From the NCBI GenBank assembly GCA_027924645.1, contig BSBN01001365.1, positions 1 to 64,000 on the forward strand: a stretch of 64,000 bases of DNA, read 5' to 3'. This stretch comes from Cunninghamia lanceolata (Eukaryota; Streptophyta; Pinopsida; Cupressales; Cupressaceae). The notes below the pieces were generated by a model. The model did no database searches, was not told the DNA's origin, and saw only the letters and a list, made by a program, of their open reading frames with translations. Below are positions 1-11,700 of this stretch, piece by piece (positions within the stretch are counted from its first letter, which is position 1; every line of letters begins with the position of its first letter). Both the position numbers and the translations under genes were made by a program.

Positions 1-270
1 TACCCTAACCCCTAAACCCTAAACTTGAGCAACCCTAGAAACTCATAAACCCTAAATAATTTACCCCTAAAGGTCTGAGAAACCCTAAACTCATAAACCC
101 TAAATATTCCCCTAAACCTCTCTCTCTCTCTCTCTCCCAAAACCCCAAAACCCTAAATAATACCCCTAAAACCTAACCCCTAAACCATAAACCCAAGCAA
201 CCCTAAACCCCTAAACCCTAAATAATTCCACTAAACCCTAAACTTAAGCAACCCTAAACTCATAAACTTG
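1..270. repeat. Degenerate plant telomere-like repeats (CCCTAAA)
   Basis: CCCTAAA and variants (CCCCTAAA, CCCTAAAT) recur irregularly and are broken by CT runs at about 118-137 and 278-291. The plant telomere unit is CCCTAAA/TTTAGGG. The copies are imperfect and unphased and merge into ordinary sequence, so this is an interstitial or LTR-derived remnant rather than an active chromosome end. Confidence 0.7.
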
Positions 271-417
271 ACCCACCCTCTCTCTCTCTCTCCATGTCAA
301 CAAAGAATATGGAAACAAGAAAACTAGGACATGCAAAGAGGGACAAGGATATAAATTGGGATGATGAAATGGAAACAAGATAATTTATGAAATTTCATTG
401 GATGGGAAGAATGATGA

Positions 418-880
418 GGAGAGGTAGAGAGGGGAGGGAAGTAGAGAGTGAGAGAGAGGGTAGGAGGTAGAGACGGGAGGGAAGTAGAGAGTTGGAGAGG
501 GTAGGAGGTAGACAGGGGAAGGAAGAAGAGAGAGAGGGTAGGAGGTAGACAGGGGAGGGAAGCAGAGACTGAGAGAGAGGGTAGGAGGTAGACAGGGGAG
601 GGAAGTAGAAAGTGAGAGAGAGGGTAGGAGGCAGAGAGGGGGTATAAGAGAGTGAGAGAGAAGGTAGGAGGTAGAGATGCGAGGGAAGCAGAGACTTAGA
701 AAGAGGGTAGGAGGTAGACAAGGAGGGAAGTAGAGAGTAAGAGAGAGGGTAGAATGTAGAGAGGGGAGGGAAGAAAAGAGTGAGAGAAAAGGTATGAGGT
801 AGAGAGGGGAGGGAAGAAGAGACTCAGAGAGAGGGTAGGACGTAGAGAGGGGAGGGAAGTAGAGAGTGAGAAAGACGATA
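418..880. repeat. Polypurine minisatellite, about 43-bp unit, about 11 copies
   Basis: Units begin with GTAGGAGGTAG at about 460, 501, 538, 581, 624, 664, 707, 749, 792 and 834, a spacing of 37-43 bp. The + strand is almost purely A and G and the - strand almost purely C and T. Long Ser/Leu/Pro-rich reading frames on the - strand are low-complexity by-products, not genes. Confidence 0.9.
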
Positions 881-1069
881 GGAAGTGCAGCTTCCTTTGT
901 AGACATGTATGTAAAGTGTGGAAGCATAGACAAGGCATGTCAATTGTATGACGTAACACCTCAAAGAGATGTTCTATAATAGAATGCAATGATTGCAAGA
1001 TATGCAAAAAATGGATTTGTTGAAAAGGCTTTAGAAACTTTCAAGCAAATGCAATTGGCATGTGTATAG
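881..1069 (+). pseudogene. Pentatricopeptide-repeat (PPR) gene fragment, broken
   Basis: The frame starting at 881 reads a typical plant PPR stretch: VDMYVKCGSIDKA, then PQRDV, then NAMIARYAKNGFVEKALETF. This matches the PLS-type motif order of organelle RNA-editing factors. Two adjacent stop codons (977-982) fall where the family normally has a Ser-Trp pair, and a third stop at 1067 ends the similarity. Only about 60 codons remain, with no start and no flanking PPR motifs, directly abutting the minisatellite. PPR proteins bind RNA in plastids and mitochondria; this copy cannot be functional. Confidence 0.8.
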
Positions 1070-4000
1070 CCAGTTATGCTTAGCATAACACGAGCACATT
1101 ATAACGTGCTCGCGTTATGCTCAGCGTTCTTTGACGTGTTTTTATCAGTTTTTAGCAAAATCTAGAGATAATCTGGAGCGTGCTCCCCATCAGGATGGAA
1201 CTTTTTTCAATGAAAACTCAAAAAAAATACCACCATAATCTTAAGCTCTCTGTTAGCTATCTAACCATATAATTGTTTTCACATTTTGAGTACGTTAAGG
1301 GTTTCATCTTGAATTTCTTTTGTTAGTGTGTCCATTTTTTGTCAAAAACCAGTGTCTAGTATTTTTGACTTTTTTTTAACCGTTCATCGAAATTTGAAAT
1401 AAGTTACATTTTTAGAAACTAGACTCCATTCTACACGTATTCAAAAAAAAAATTCAATTTTCGATTAGTTTTCAAACATTTTAGGGGGGAGCACGCTTAA
1501 ATTTCTATTTTTCAAGATGTGTTGACTTTAAAAATTACTAAAAAATTAATTATTCATGAAAAAATTATCAGAAAAATTAGAGATAAACTACATGGTGTTA
1601 GCTAATTTCTCACTAGAGTGATTATTGAAATACTAAAAAAAAGTTAACATTTTAGGGGGAGCACACCAGACGCTATGTTATGTTTTTTTGAGAAAAATAG
1701 GACCAATTTGTGTGCTCCCCCTTTTTGAACCCCTTAATCTCAACCATTTTTGGAAAAAAATAGTAGTTTAGAAACTAGATTTAGAGCACTACGACTCTTG
1801 TTTTTGTTCCATCTTCAAATTTTGAGTGTAGCTATCTTCAATTTCTCATCCAACATCAATGTTTCCTGATTTCAGAAAAAAAGTGGCATCTTAAGACCCC
1901 ATTTTGGTCCTTCATCTTTCTGCAATTACCCTTTTATTTAGTTTGCCATATGTCTAAATTTCTATTTTTTGTTGGTCGTTGTATAATATGGATATTGAAT
2001 ACAAAAAGCTTGACAAAGATTTTCGAAAGTCAAGCATGACATGTGGTTTTGACGCCTTGAAAAGATAAATCTCATGAGTACATGATTTAGTATATTATAT
2101 GAGCACATCCTTTTATAGTTAGTAATATTATATTATAGTTATTGATGTGACCATAGCATCATATAACCTTATTGTTTAGATGATCATCATCATCCTCATG
2201 TGATTTTGTCCAGTCGGTATATGTAGATACATGACATGTAATTGGTGTGGTTAATAACTTTTACATTATTTTATTATGGAGCATGACCATATTATTTGTT
2301 GTATATAAATGCACAAATGCATCAAACAATGAACAATCTTCAACATTGATAGATCTATGTTTGTTCAACCAATAAGGATTTGTTAGTCCCCATATGTTGC
2401 CGATACATGTCAAATGTTTGTTAACATATTTTTAAATTTGATTTGTTTGGGTTCATGCCCTTGTTGACAAAAAACTATCTCCAAGGTCACAATTGATTGG
2501 AAATTAGTCCATAATGACTTATCATAAGTGTTTCTTGTAATCAAGAAAAATAGAAAGTGTACATGTAAAAAATTGTATGGTTACATCAAACCCTATTAAG
2601 TAGTTGATATGCAAAGTAGAAACTTCATATGTAGAAAAATAATTAAGTGGGGTATACTTTCATACAACGGTACATCCTCTGTGGGAAGTAAATAAGAAAG
2701 TTCACCAACAACCTGATAATTGACCTTCTACCAATGTCTTTTATGTCATGTGATGGAAACGCCTGTTTCAAGTAGTTGTTTATATTAACAAACATCTTGA
2801 GGCCTCTAAAACTCATTTCAATAATGAGATTATATTGAACATCATTTAACTCTTCCTATAGTGTAGCTAACGATTATCCACTTCAAGGTCACATATTTTT
2901 AAGTAATTTTCAAGGATGTGCAAATTGTAGCTATAGATATGTTAAAAGCAATGATTCATGTTGGTGTAAGGATTAACAATGGGATTTTACCACACTTAAT
3001 ACAATTAATAAAGTAATATTTCCATGTTCCAATAGTTCCTTGGATGATCATCTTAAGAGGTTCGTAAACACTGTACAATTCATAGTTTTCGATGATTGTG
3101 TTAAATACAATGCATTATTTTTCATATAGATTGCTTAAAATAGTTTGTGGATTGTGGAATTCACTTTGAACTAGACTTTCCAATTGGCATGATTCTATGA
3201 AATGCATCATTTTTTGGTACAAATCATCTAGAACTTGGTTCCAATCATACTTCATGTACAAGTCATGTTGACCAAGTAGTTGAATAGCATATACCTATAT
3301 ATCTTCTCTTGGAACCAACCTAGACGAAACTTGCCACTCATCCGTTTCTACATCAAAAACATGCTTTTCAAGCTTGACATTATTAGTATATTAGTTTCAA
3401 AGTGAAAATAACCATTTTATGATTCACTATTTATATAAGTAAATATAATCATGTTTCCACACAATAATCAAATCTAAATAAAGCATTATTTTACTCTCCA
3501 TCTTAAATAATGTGACTTCATATTGTTTTCCCCTTCTAATTTATTGTGTTTCTATGTTTCATGGAGAAATATATTAGAATTATTAACACTTCAAGTTTAT
3601 TGAATTCTCTTTCTACATTAATTGTTTAGCTAAACTCTCATACTTAAATTTGGTGTGCTTACAATTAATTTGTCTAAAATTGTCAAATTTTAATAAAGTT
3701 TCATTTACTCTTACAAATGATCTCTATGATTATAATATAATAATGTCATATTTACATTTATGAATGATCTTTATGATTAGAATATAATATTGATTGATAT
3801 AAATAATTATAAAGTGTATAAAACATTGTTTCTCATACAAAATGGATTTTCTTCTATTCCTTTCCATTATGAAAGGTTTTAAAAATGTCACTTTAACTGT
3901 ACATATTTATTTCATAGCATTTACTTTGAAATCTATGTATCTAGTAATAATTTTATAATCCTTATTTATCAAAAAATATTTTCAAAGTTATTAAAATGTC

Positions 4001-4450
4001 TTTCTATCCTTAAAGAATTTTCTATACTATATTGTCATCCTAGAGCATTTTCATATAGCTATCTAATTTAGTTGAATGAATTACAAATATCAACATATGG
4101 GAATGGTGGATGTAATTTATTTCTAAAGTTTTTTCTAGTGTGCCCCAAGATAGATTTTAAATTCTATATATAAGAATATTCTTAAATAACTTAATAATGG
4201 ACCCCCTTCCTCAAATATAGAGTAGACGTGCATTGAATGACCCCATGGATTGTTTTTATGTATATTAAAATAATTCATGTCATTAAAATCTTCCAAAATA
4301 CATTCATTAAAATCTTCCAAAACACATTCACTTTAAAATTCTATTACAAAATCTATGCTAAAAATATTTTAATTTTTCTTTCTTGATTACATATTAATTA
4401 CTATTAATACTCTATTATTACTTTAAGAATATTCAATTACATAAAAAGTC
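1070..4450. other. AT-rich intergenic sequence, no gene recognised
   Basis: No convincing ORF. A motif close to TTTTAGGGGGAGCAC occurs at about 1482 and 1652 and again inverted near 1708, suggesting an old unidentified repeat. On the - strand at about 3080-3330 one frame reads about 60 codons with few stops (including YMKYDWNQVLDDLYQKM), which looks protein-derived, but I cannot assign it to a family. Confidence 0.5.
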
Positions 4451-4459
4451 AACTTTAAA

Positions 4460-5020
4460 TTACAAATTAATTATTACTAAATCTTTATTATTTTTAAAAG
4501 ATAATTCATTTATAGGGGTGGAAGACAATATTATGAGGTAAAGAGGAAGGTGTGATACTAGTAGGGGGAGATGAATGGGAGGTACTAGTTGACAAAGAGA
4601 AAGGAATGCAACTAGTGGGGTGAGAGGTAAATGGGACACTAGTGGGAGAAGAGGTATCAATGACATTAGAAGAAGGAACATGAGAAGTGGTAACATGGGA
4701 GGTAGGCACAATGAAGGGTCTACCTTAGGATGAGAAGAGGAGCGATCAATGAGAGAAGAAGGGCTGGTGGGTAAGGGGGAAGATGCACCATGAAAACTAG
4801 AAGAGACCATCATAGCATCAATGCTATGAAGAATATTTATATCAAAGGGCACTCCAAGAAACACATTATGAAGAAATTTAACCAATTGTATAGAAGTAGC
4901 ATTAGTAAGCTCTTGAAAAATTACTTGTGTAATAGTAGAAATCTCTTTCTTATTCTTTATGTACTATGATCAAAATAAGATCTCATTATGATTAGCCTTA
5001 TTGGGGATCACATGATCAAC
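4460..5020 (-). pseudogene. Decayed Ser/Thr/Pro-rich ORF, unidentified
   Basis: A 141-codon - strand frame (4460-4885) has a plausible globular start (VKFLHNVFLGVPFD) and then passes into Ser/Thr/Pro- and Leu-rich low complexity. The same frame extends upstream of its first Met towards 5020. I do not recognise the family. It may be a transposon gag-like remnant or chance, and nothing links it to neighbouring genes. Confidence 0.25.
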
Positions 5021-5880
5021 ATAATGAGAAGCCACATGTGGATTTAGGTGAGTAGTTCTTCTCAAAGGTGAATAAGGATTTTAATTAGATCTTGGAATAA
5101 ACAAGCCCTATAAAGACAAATTATGACAAGGGTCAAAGAAGACCCATATAGATATCAAATATAATTTTAGCCTCATACCAAAAAATAAAAATAGTAGATA
5201 AACCCTAAAGGGGTTCACAAAAAATTAAAAGGGAAGAAGAAATAATAAAATACCTTTTACATAAAACCTTAGGGTAAAGTAGTTAAACAATAATAATCAG
5301 GTAATTATCCTATGATTAAATAGTTGGTGTCAGTAAGTCCCTGGAGTAATGCACTAAAATAAATACAATAAAAAATAGAATAAAGGTAGTTAGCTAGAAA
5401 TTTGATGCAGATATGCTATGTCAGATGCTTGAAGTTGATTTGTCAATATGCCAAAAAAGTAGGAATGATTAGACGAATGTGTTAGGATCTATAAAAGTAC
5501 TGTTCGTAACTATGTGTCACTTCTACAACTATGGATTTTACCTAGGCCTGTAGATTTGAACTTCAACGTGTAGATTCGATCTCTACTAAACTTTGATATT
5601 TGTTTTTTGGTTCACCTAAATGTCTATAATTTTCTTTAGCTAAATGGTGGTGTTTAGGAACATCTTTGGGGAGTTTGTTAGGTATGGTATATTCTCCCTT
5701 TGCCAAACTCCTAGATGGATCAATTTAACAACTATGAACAAGGATCAAAGACAACAGGTAATTATGTGGAGAATGATGATTTTAATAACATCTACTAGAT
5801 CATGTAGTCTACGGGACCTAGAGTTGCAACATAGGCGCACCATGCCAACAAAACTGTAGGAAACAAGGGCCACCCAAATA
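5021..5880. other. Intergenic, no gene recognised
   Basis: AT-rich sequence with stops in all frames. A 71-codon + strand frame at 5644-5859 shows no recognisable motif. Confidence 0.4.
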
Positions 5881-5899
5881 GTATCACAAAATTTCTAAA

Positions 5900-8042
5900 C
5901 TATTTTTGATGTTGGATCTTCTATTATGGATCTTAATTAAAAAACTTTCTATTTTGACTAGCCTTAGCTCCTCGAATAAGGTGGTTAGGTTGTCTTCATA
6001 CTTGATATGCATGTCACTATAGACTACACACTCCATGATGCAATACTAGCTGATCTCCACCACTCCTTATTTTAAAATAGGCATGTTCTCATTTCCCACT
6101 CTTCTTAGGTGTATCCACCTACCCATCTTGCATCTAAGAAGGTGCAATTTAGTCCTTAACTAGGCAATCAACATCTTTGCCTTCCCCTTAATTTTTGCTC
6201 CTATGTAGGATTTTTTTGGCATGTTCCCACGTGGGTTTAAACTCTTTCTCGTAGTATGCTTTCTTCTGACCAATTTGCTCTACCCATATGGAAGTCCTAT
6301 ATTTTTCTCTCATAGTCTTTCTTATTTTCTCATTGAAGTGTTTGGGCATCTTGCAAGTTAATGTCCCATTTACTCATGCATTTTTCGTTTTGTTTCATCC
6401 ATGTGTTCTTCCTTTGGATTAGCTCTTCCCCCATCACCATTTTGGGCCAATGGTGGTTCTCCATATTTTGAGCCTTTTTTAGCTAACTTTATGCTTGAGC
6501 CACTACCAACACCTCCAATAGGAAAGTACCATTAAACTAATAGAATCTCATATAAAGCTAAAGTTTGGTTTTGAGGCTGTTTAGATTTAAATGCTTTTGG
6601 ATTCTTTCTATCTACCTCCATTTGTTATCTAACATACTATTGCCCCAAACTTCACACTCATAGAGGACCACTAGTGTGACAAATAAGCCAAAAAGGATTC
6701 TCTTGGTTTTCTAGTCTCATAAACTTGCATTCCTACATCTATTTTGTAGTGAGTATAAAAACTTTCCACCCCCATATTCTCTTTGCCTTGCATGTCTCCC
6801 AATCGAGCTTGTTGTGGAAATTAAGTCCACAATACTTGTATTCTTCCACTATTTCCAATGGGCTTCCTTCAAAAAAGAAGTCAATTTATTTTTTTTCTTC
6901 TTCGCAAAAAGATCACAACTTTGGTTTTGTTGGGGTTCACTTTCATCCTGGCGTCCTAATAGAAGAGCTCTAAAGCCCTTGGGTGTTCTATCAAACTATG
7001 ATTTGTTTTTTGCAATTAGGATGAGATCATTTGCATATAAGAGTAACTTTACTATGTATCTAGTAAGCTAGATGTCCCCTTCATTAGCCTTGTTTAACCA
7101 CTTTTCTAATTTATCAATGTATAATCCAAACAAAGTGGGGGGCAACCCTATTTGATACCCATGTCACTTCTAAAGCATTTTGACATTCCTCCACTTGTTT
7201 TGATTTTAGCCTTGATCTACTCATAAAGTTTATAAATTGCCACTCTCTACTCATCTAGGATCCCAAGTTGCTCCATCTTGTTCAAAAGTTTGTCTCTAGG
7301 CATTGTGTTAAATGCTTCTAAAATCAACAAAGTAATAGAAAGCCTCTTCTCCTTAGGTGTCATATAGTTTTTCAATCAAGTACTTAAGGGTGATGTAGTG
7401 GTCAATAGTAGAGTGCCTTGGTTTGAAACTTGACTACCCTTTTGCCCTTTTTCCCTCTATTTTGCCCAACTACTAATTCTACACTCTACCATGCTCTTGA
7501 AAAAGATTGACCATAGTAGTGCAATAGTTTGACGGATTATTGATATCTCTACTTTTATAAAGAGGGATAATGCCACTAGTTGTCCACTCTATTGCGAAGC
7601 CATCTTGGATGACACTATTGGAAATGCTTTGGATGTGTGGTTTGAGGACCTCTATTCCCTACTCTAAGTATTTTGATTGCAACCCATCTATATCTTGTGC
7701 TTTACCTCCTGGTAGACTATTTATGCCTTAATTGATATCCTCCATAGAGAAGAGCTCTGTTGTTGTGTTTATTACAAGAAGGATGTCTTTATCTTAAACC
7801 TGCTCATAAAGAAGCTTAGCATATTCTAACCATTGGGTATCAGCGATATTTTTTCTATTTGTTTTCTTTTTTGTTGTAGATCCCTCCAAAAGCTTTTGGG
7901 GTTGTGTTTTTTTAAGAGAAATTAGCTCTTTCCTTCTTGTGGTCACATATCTTTCTTTTTTGGACTGTATCAATTTTTCATAAGCCTTCTTGTTTTCTTT
8001 GTCCATCCCACGTTCTCTTTGATACCTTGCACTCTTCGTCAT
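5900..8042 (-). mobile_element. Degenerate LINE (non-LTR retrotransposon), ORF2 C-terminal half
   Basis: Read on the - strand from 8042 downwards, pieces of a plant LINE ORF2 appear in order. First is the basic linker before the reverse transcriptase (7794-8042, ending NIADTQWLEYAKLLYEQ). Next come RT blocks with TTSGIIPLYKSRD, FKPRHSTIDH and PPTLFGLYIDKLE, then the decayed catalytic box LLLYANDLILIA (a YADD-type box with N for D). The C-terminal region with a YECEVWG motif reaches about 6.3 kb. Stops and frameshifts break it throughout. Endonuclease and ORF1 were not found. It lies upstream of RAD51D on the opposite strand and is inactive. Confidence 0.8.
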
Positions 8043-8681
8043 ACTGTGTATTTGTCAAAAAAATACTTGCAATTCCGCTCTCAAGCCTAGATCTTTTGCA
8101 TGCACTTAATACTATATAGATTAATGGAATCAACATGCTTCTATTTAGTGGGTCACTTGTCACACATGTTGTAGAATGCCCTAAATGCTAATGCAAACAC
8201 AAAATACAATAATGAATGCTTTGATTTAATACTAGATGCTCTTAAATAATCTCTAGGTGCTAGGTGTTAGATGTTCATGTGTAGAAATGAACTAGTGTTA
8301 GTACTTATATACAACTCTAATTGTGACAAGTGAAATGTTTCATGTTTCAAATCAACACATAAAAATCAATAGGAAGGGATAGGTCAACTCCAAATTTGAA
8401 TTTTAAATTTAAAAATTTTGGATTCATTTATGCAAATTGTTCAATTAACCCAAGTCACTTAAGATAAAACTAGGTGAGAACTTAAAAAATTGAAGGTGAA
8501 GAGTAATTACAGATGGAAATAGGGAAAATTTGGGTTATATGCCAGCTTTTCAACAGATATAGTGCCACTTGTACACTTATCAAGGATAAACTGATCAAAA
8601 GAAAAAGTGCAGGGCATGTAATTTTCACCATTACAACAGTACACAAATCAGAAGGGCTTAGCAAGTCTTATTTGAAAGAGA
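8043..8681 (+). promoter_or_regulatory. Presumed promoter and 5' UTR region of RAD51D
   Basis: This is the sequence immediately before the RAD51D start codon. It is AT-rich, with long A/T runs around 8391-8425. I see no unambiguous TATA box or initiator, so the transcription start cannot be placed. The assignment rests only on position. Confidence 0.35.
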
Positions 8682-8763
8682 ATGGCACCATTACGAACTC
8701 TAAACTTGCAAGCTCTCACTCCGCAAGTCCTCCAATTCTTTGCCGCTCATGGCATCATATCAG
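8682..8763 (+). CDS. RAD51D: RAD51D exon 1 (start codon)
   Basis: ATG at 8682 opens MAPLRTLNLQALTPQVLQFF, then AAHGIIS, and ends on the first base of a Val codon. The donor is CAG|GTTACT. The start resembles plant RAD51D, which begins MAPL with a short helical segment. The phase (one base) fits exon 2, which opens with TTGAG to give the conserved Val-Glu-Asp-Phe-Leu. Confidence 0.85.
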
Positions 8764-11700
8764 GTTACTACATTTTCTTAAAATTCTGAAATATTCTTCT
8801 AATACCATTGAGTCTCTGTTTTAAGTAGACTATATTACTTCAAAGAGCAGGAAAGTTATATCAATATCACTGCAGTGGGAGACTGTTATAAAAGATAATA
8901 GAGAAATTTAAAGTTGTCTTTTCCATGATTATTTGAGCTAAATTGCATTATCCTCCTCCTGATTTGCGAGACCCAATCAGAGCGCTCTCCCATGAAACAG
9001 GAGTATCAGATATCCGGAGAGTTCAAACAATAAGCTCCTACTTCTTTTTTCCCATTTTCTTCAGCTTTCAATTTCAGTTTTAATATAACTTTCTCTCTTT
9101 TTTTTTTTTGATTTATGCCATTACGAGGGCAGATGATTTTTAAAATTCTGTGCTATGTAGTATGTGATTTATAATTTTATTTTTCATTTACATGCTCAAC
9201 TGTTTATTGGACCTACATCGTATTTGTAGTTTGTAAATTATTAACTATCTCAACTATTCTCTGCATTAGATTAGATATAATCAGTGATTAGCTATAAAAT
9301 TGAAGATTTTCGAAAAAATTGTTATTTTTCTTGTATATATTATATTTTATATTAAAATCCCTGCACCTACACCGTGTCTTGTCAAGAAGCCTTTCTGCCC
9401 CTATTTCAGTCCTTTTCCCTGCTTCTTGCCCGTTTTCCATTTCTGGTAATACAGATATCCTGAGAGTTTATCCTATGTGTCTTCAATGCTATTCAGTGCC
9501 CATCATAATTCCGCCTCTTGCTTTGTTCTTGCAGAGCTAAATCAGTGCAGGGAAGATGGATTTGGTCTTAATAAAATGTGATCATAAAAACCCCTAATGA
9601 CTGACACAAGGTAACAATCAACAATACTGAATTGGATTGTTTTATTGCATTGTCATTGTAATAGCCTATATGGGATATTTTGCTATTATTCTGATTTTTC
9701 TGCTTAAACCCTAATTCTGCCCTAACCCTAACTGCTGCTCCAAAATCAGACTTTGAACAATAGCTTATAATGATCATAAATCACATCAAAACATCAACAT
9801 AACTTCTTCACATGATCGGCCCAATAATGCAAGTAATATTCACCATGAAATACACATTTGCAACCATGATATCAACTCATAAATGAAGGAATCTGATCTG
9901 CTGTTATAAACTGGAAATATGCAGTCCAAGACAACAAGTATTTGACTAGGGCAAACAGCCACAAGTCACAAAACATACAGCAAAGTGTTTACTATCAAAT
10001 TACATACCAAACATGCCAAAATATGCCCTAGAAGGAGGGCGAATGAGGTCTGCCCTAACTACTGTAACAGAACTGCTGAAACATGAAACCCTAGCAGCCA
10101 ATGTATCCTCCAAGTCGCCTCCAATGAAGTAGCCTTCACCTCCAAGAGGGGCGCTCCAAGCTAGGGTAAACCCTAGTCTAATTTGCCCATGATGTAATGC
10201 TCTCCAAGCTGATGTAATTTCTGCACTTGATGATGATGAAGCCCACTTGAATCCCCGTCACGGAATCCACAAGATGAGAAGCTAGATTGGCGCCCAACCC
10301 CTCCTTAGTCACTTGAGGTTTTCGTCCCAAGCTCCTAGTAGAGATCGCTCTCCAAGTATGAATGAATGAATGCTTGAATGATATTGAAATGCCACAACTT
10401 GAACTCATATAAATACACAATATGCCATTCTCTCTCCTGGCCGACCTAGGGAGAATTATCTTCTTTATTTTAATAAACTTATCCCTCAAAGAGGGCCGAC
10501 CAGCATCAAACCTCATGGGCGCCCAAATAAATTCAAATTAAAGATATGAATTTATTATTTTATTCTCCTCCCAAGCACCATCAAGGATATGAAGGGAATT
10601 ATTATTAATTTTGATGTCTTCAAGGAAAGGATCCTTCATAAGGTGCACAAGGATAATCTACTCAATCTTGGCACATGCATAGGATCCATGCCTCATCATC
10701 AATGTGGCATCAAACATAGGATAATGACAAGTCTCCGCACGTCCGATAACAAATCTCCAGATGTGTGACTTTCCCATGGCGACCATTCCAAAAATGGGGA
10801 CATTACAATCCTCCCTTCCATCTCTTAAAATTACATTGCCTTAAAGAAATTGTACTGCTGGGTTTAGTAGTATTTTGGGCCCTTCCAACGCGATATCCTC
10901 CAATAGAAAATCCTTTCCTTGTATTAGAGATTCCGACCATACAACAATAGCAGTCAACCTCTTCCCTTACTTGACAAAATTGTGCTCTCAAACCGGGACA
11001 TGTCCATAATCTAGAGTAAGTAAGAAATTTGAAACGTTAAACTTTTTCTTGGGCGCTTTCTTCAAGCATGAGACATGAAAATATAATGCACAAGTGATCC
11101 TATGGCAGTTCAAGGGCATATGCTACTTGGATTTAGCCTTGATCTCTTTTGTTTGAGCCTTTGAGGTAACAACTTGTATTTGGCATCAAGGCGGTACCAA
11201 TAAGTTTAAAAAGTTATTTCCAATTTTTTTTAATAAGTTTTGGATGTCTGTTATTAAATATACTCTTTGGAAGCCCGTGTATCTTATTTTTATGTCTTGT
11301 ATTAGCTGTTCTACAAGTTGTGAGGACTTATTAGTGAAATCCATAACAATCAAATCAGCACATGCAGTCTATCAACCACAACAAGATAGAATGTTTTCCT
11401 CCCAATTGAGTGAAACATCTAATGAAATCCATGTATATTGAACCTTCGATTGGGAATAGGTGAAGGTTGAAGCAAACTTTTAACAATCTTTGTGTAATTT
11501 TTTTTTTCTCTGTACAAGTCTTACACGAAGAGATAAATACTTTCACATATATATTTTTTTTCAAGTCATTTCTTAAATGATTCACTCCTCATTCTTTAAT
11601 AAGTCTTAAAGAAGCCAGTGTGATTAGTTGGAGGTGAGGAATGAGATTCAACTAAGACATTCTCTTTGAACTTAGAATTAAATACTGTTCTAACTTCTTA

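Noticed and set aside
1..270. Chromosome end (true telomere)
   Set aside because: CCCTAAA units are scattered, degenerate and of mixed length, and unrelated sequence follows within 300 bp.
385..1007. Several long - strand reading frames (100-180 codons) near the left end
   Set aside because: They translate the CT-rich strand of the minisatellite (repeated Ser/Leu/Pro) and have no independent protein character.
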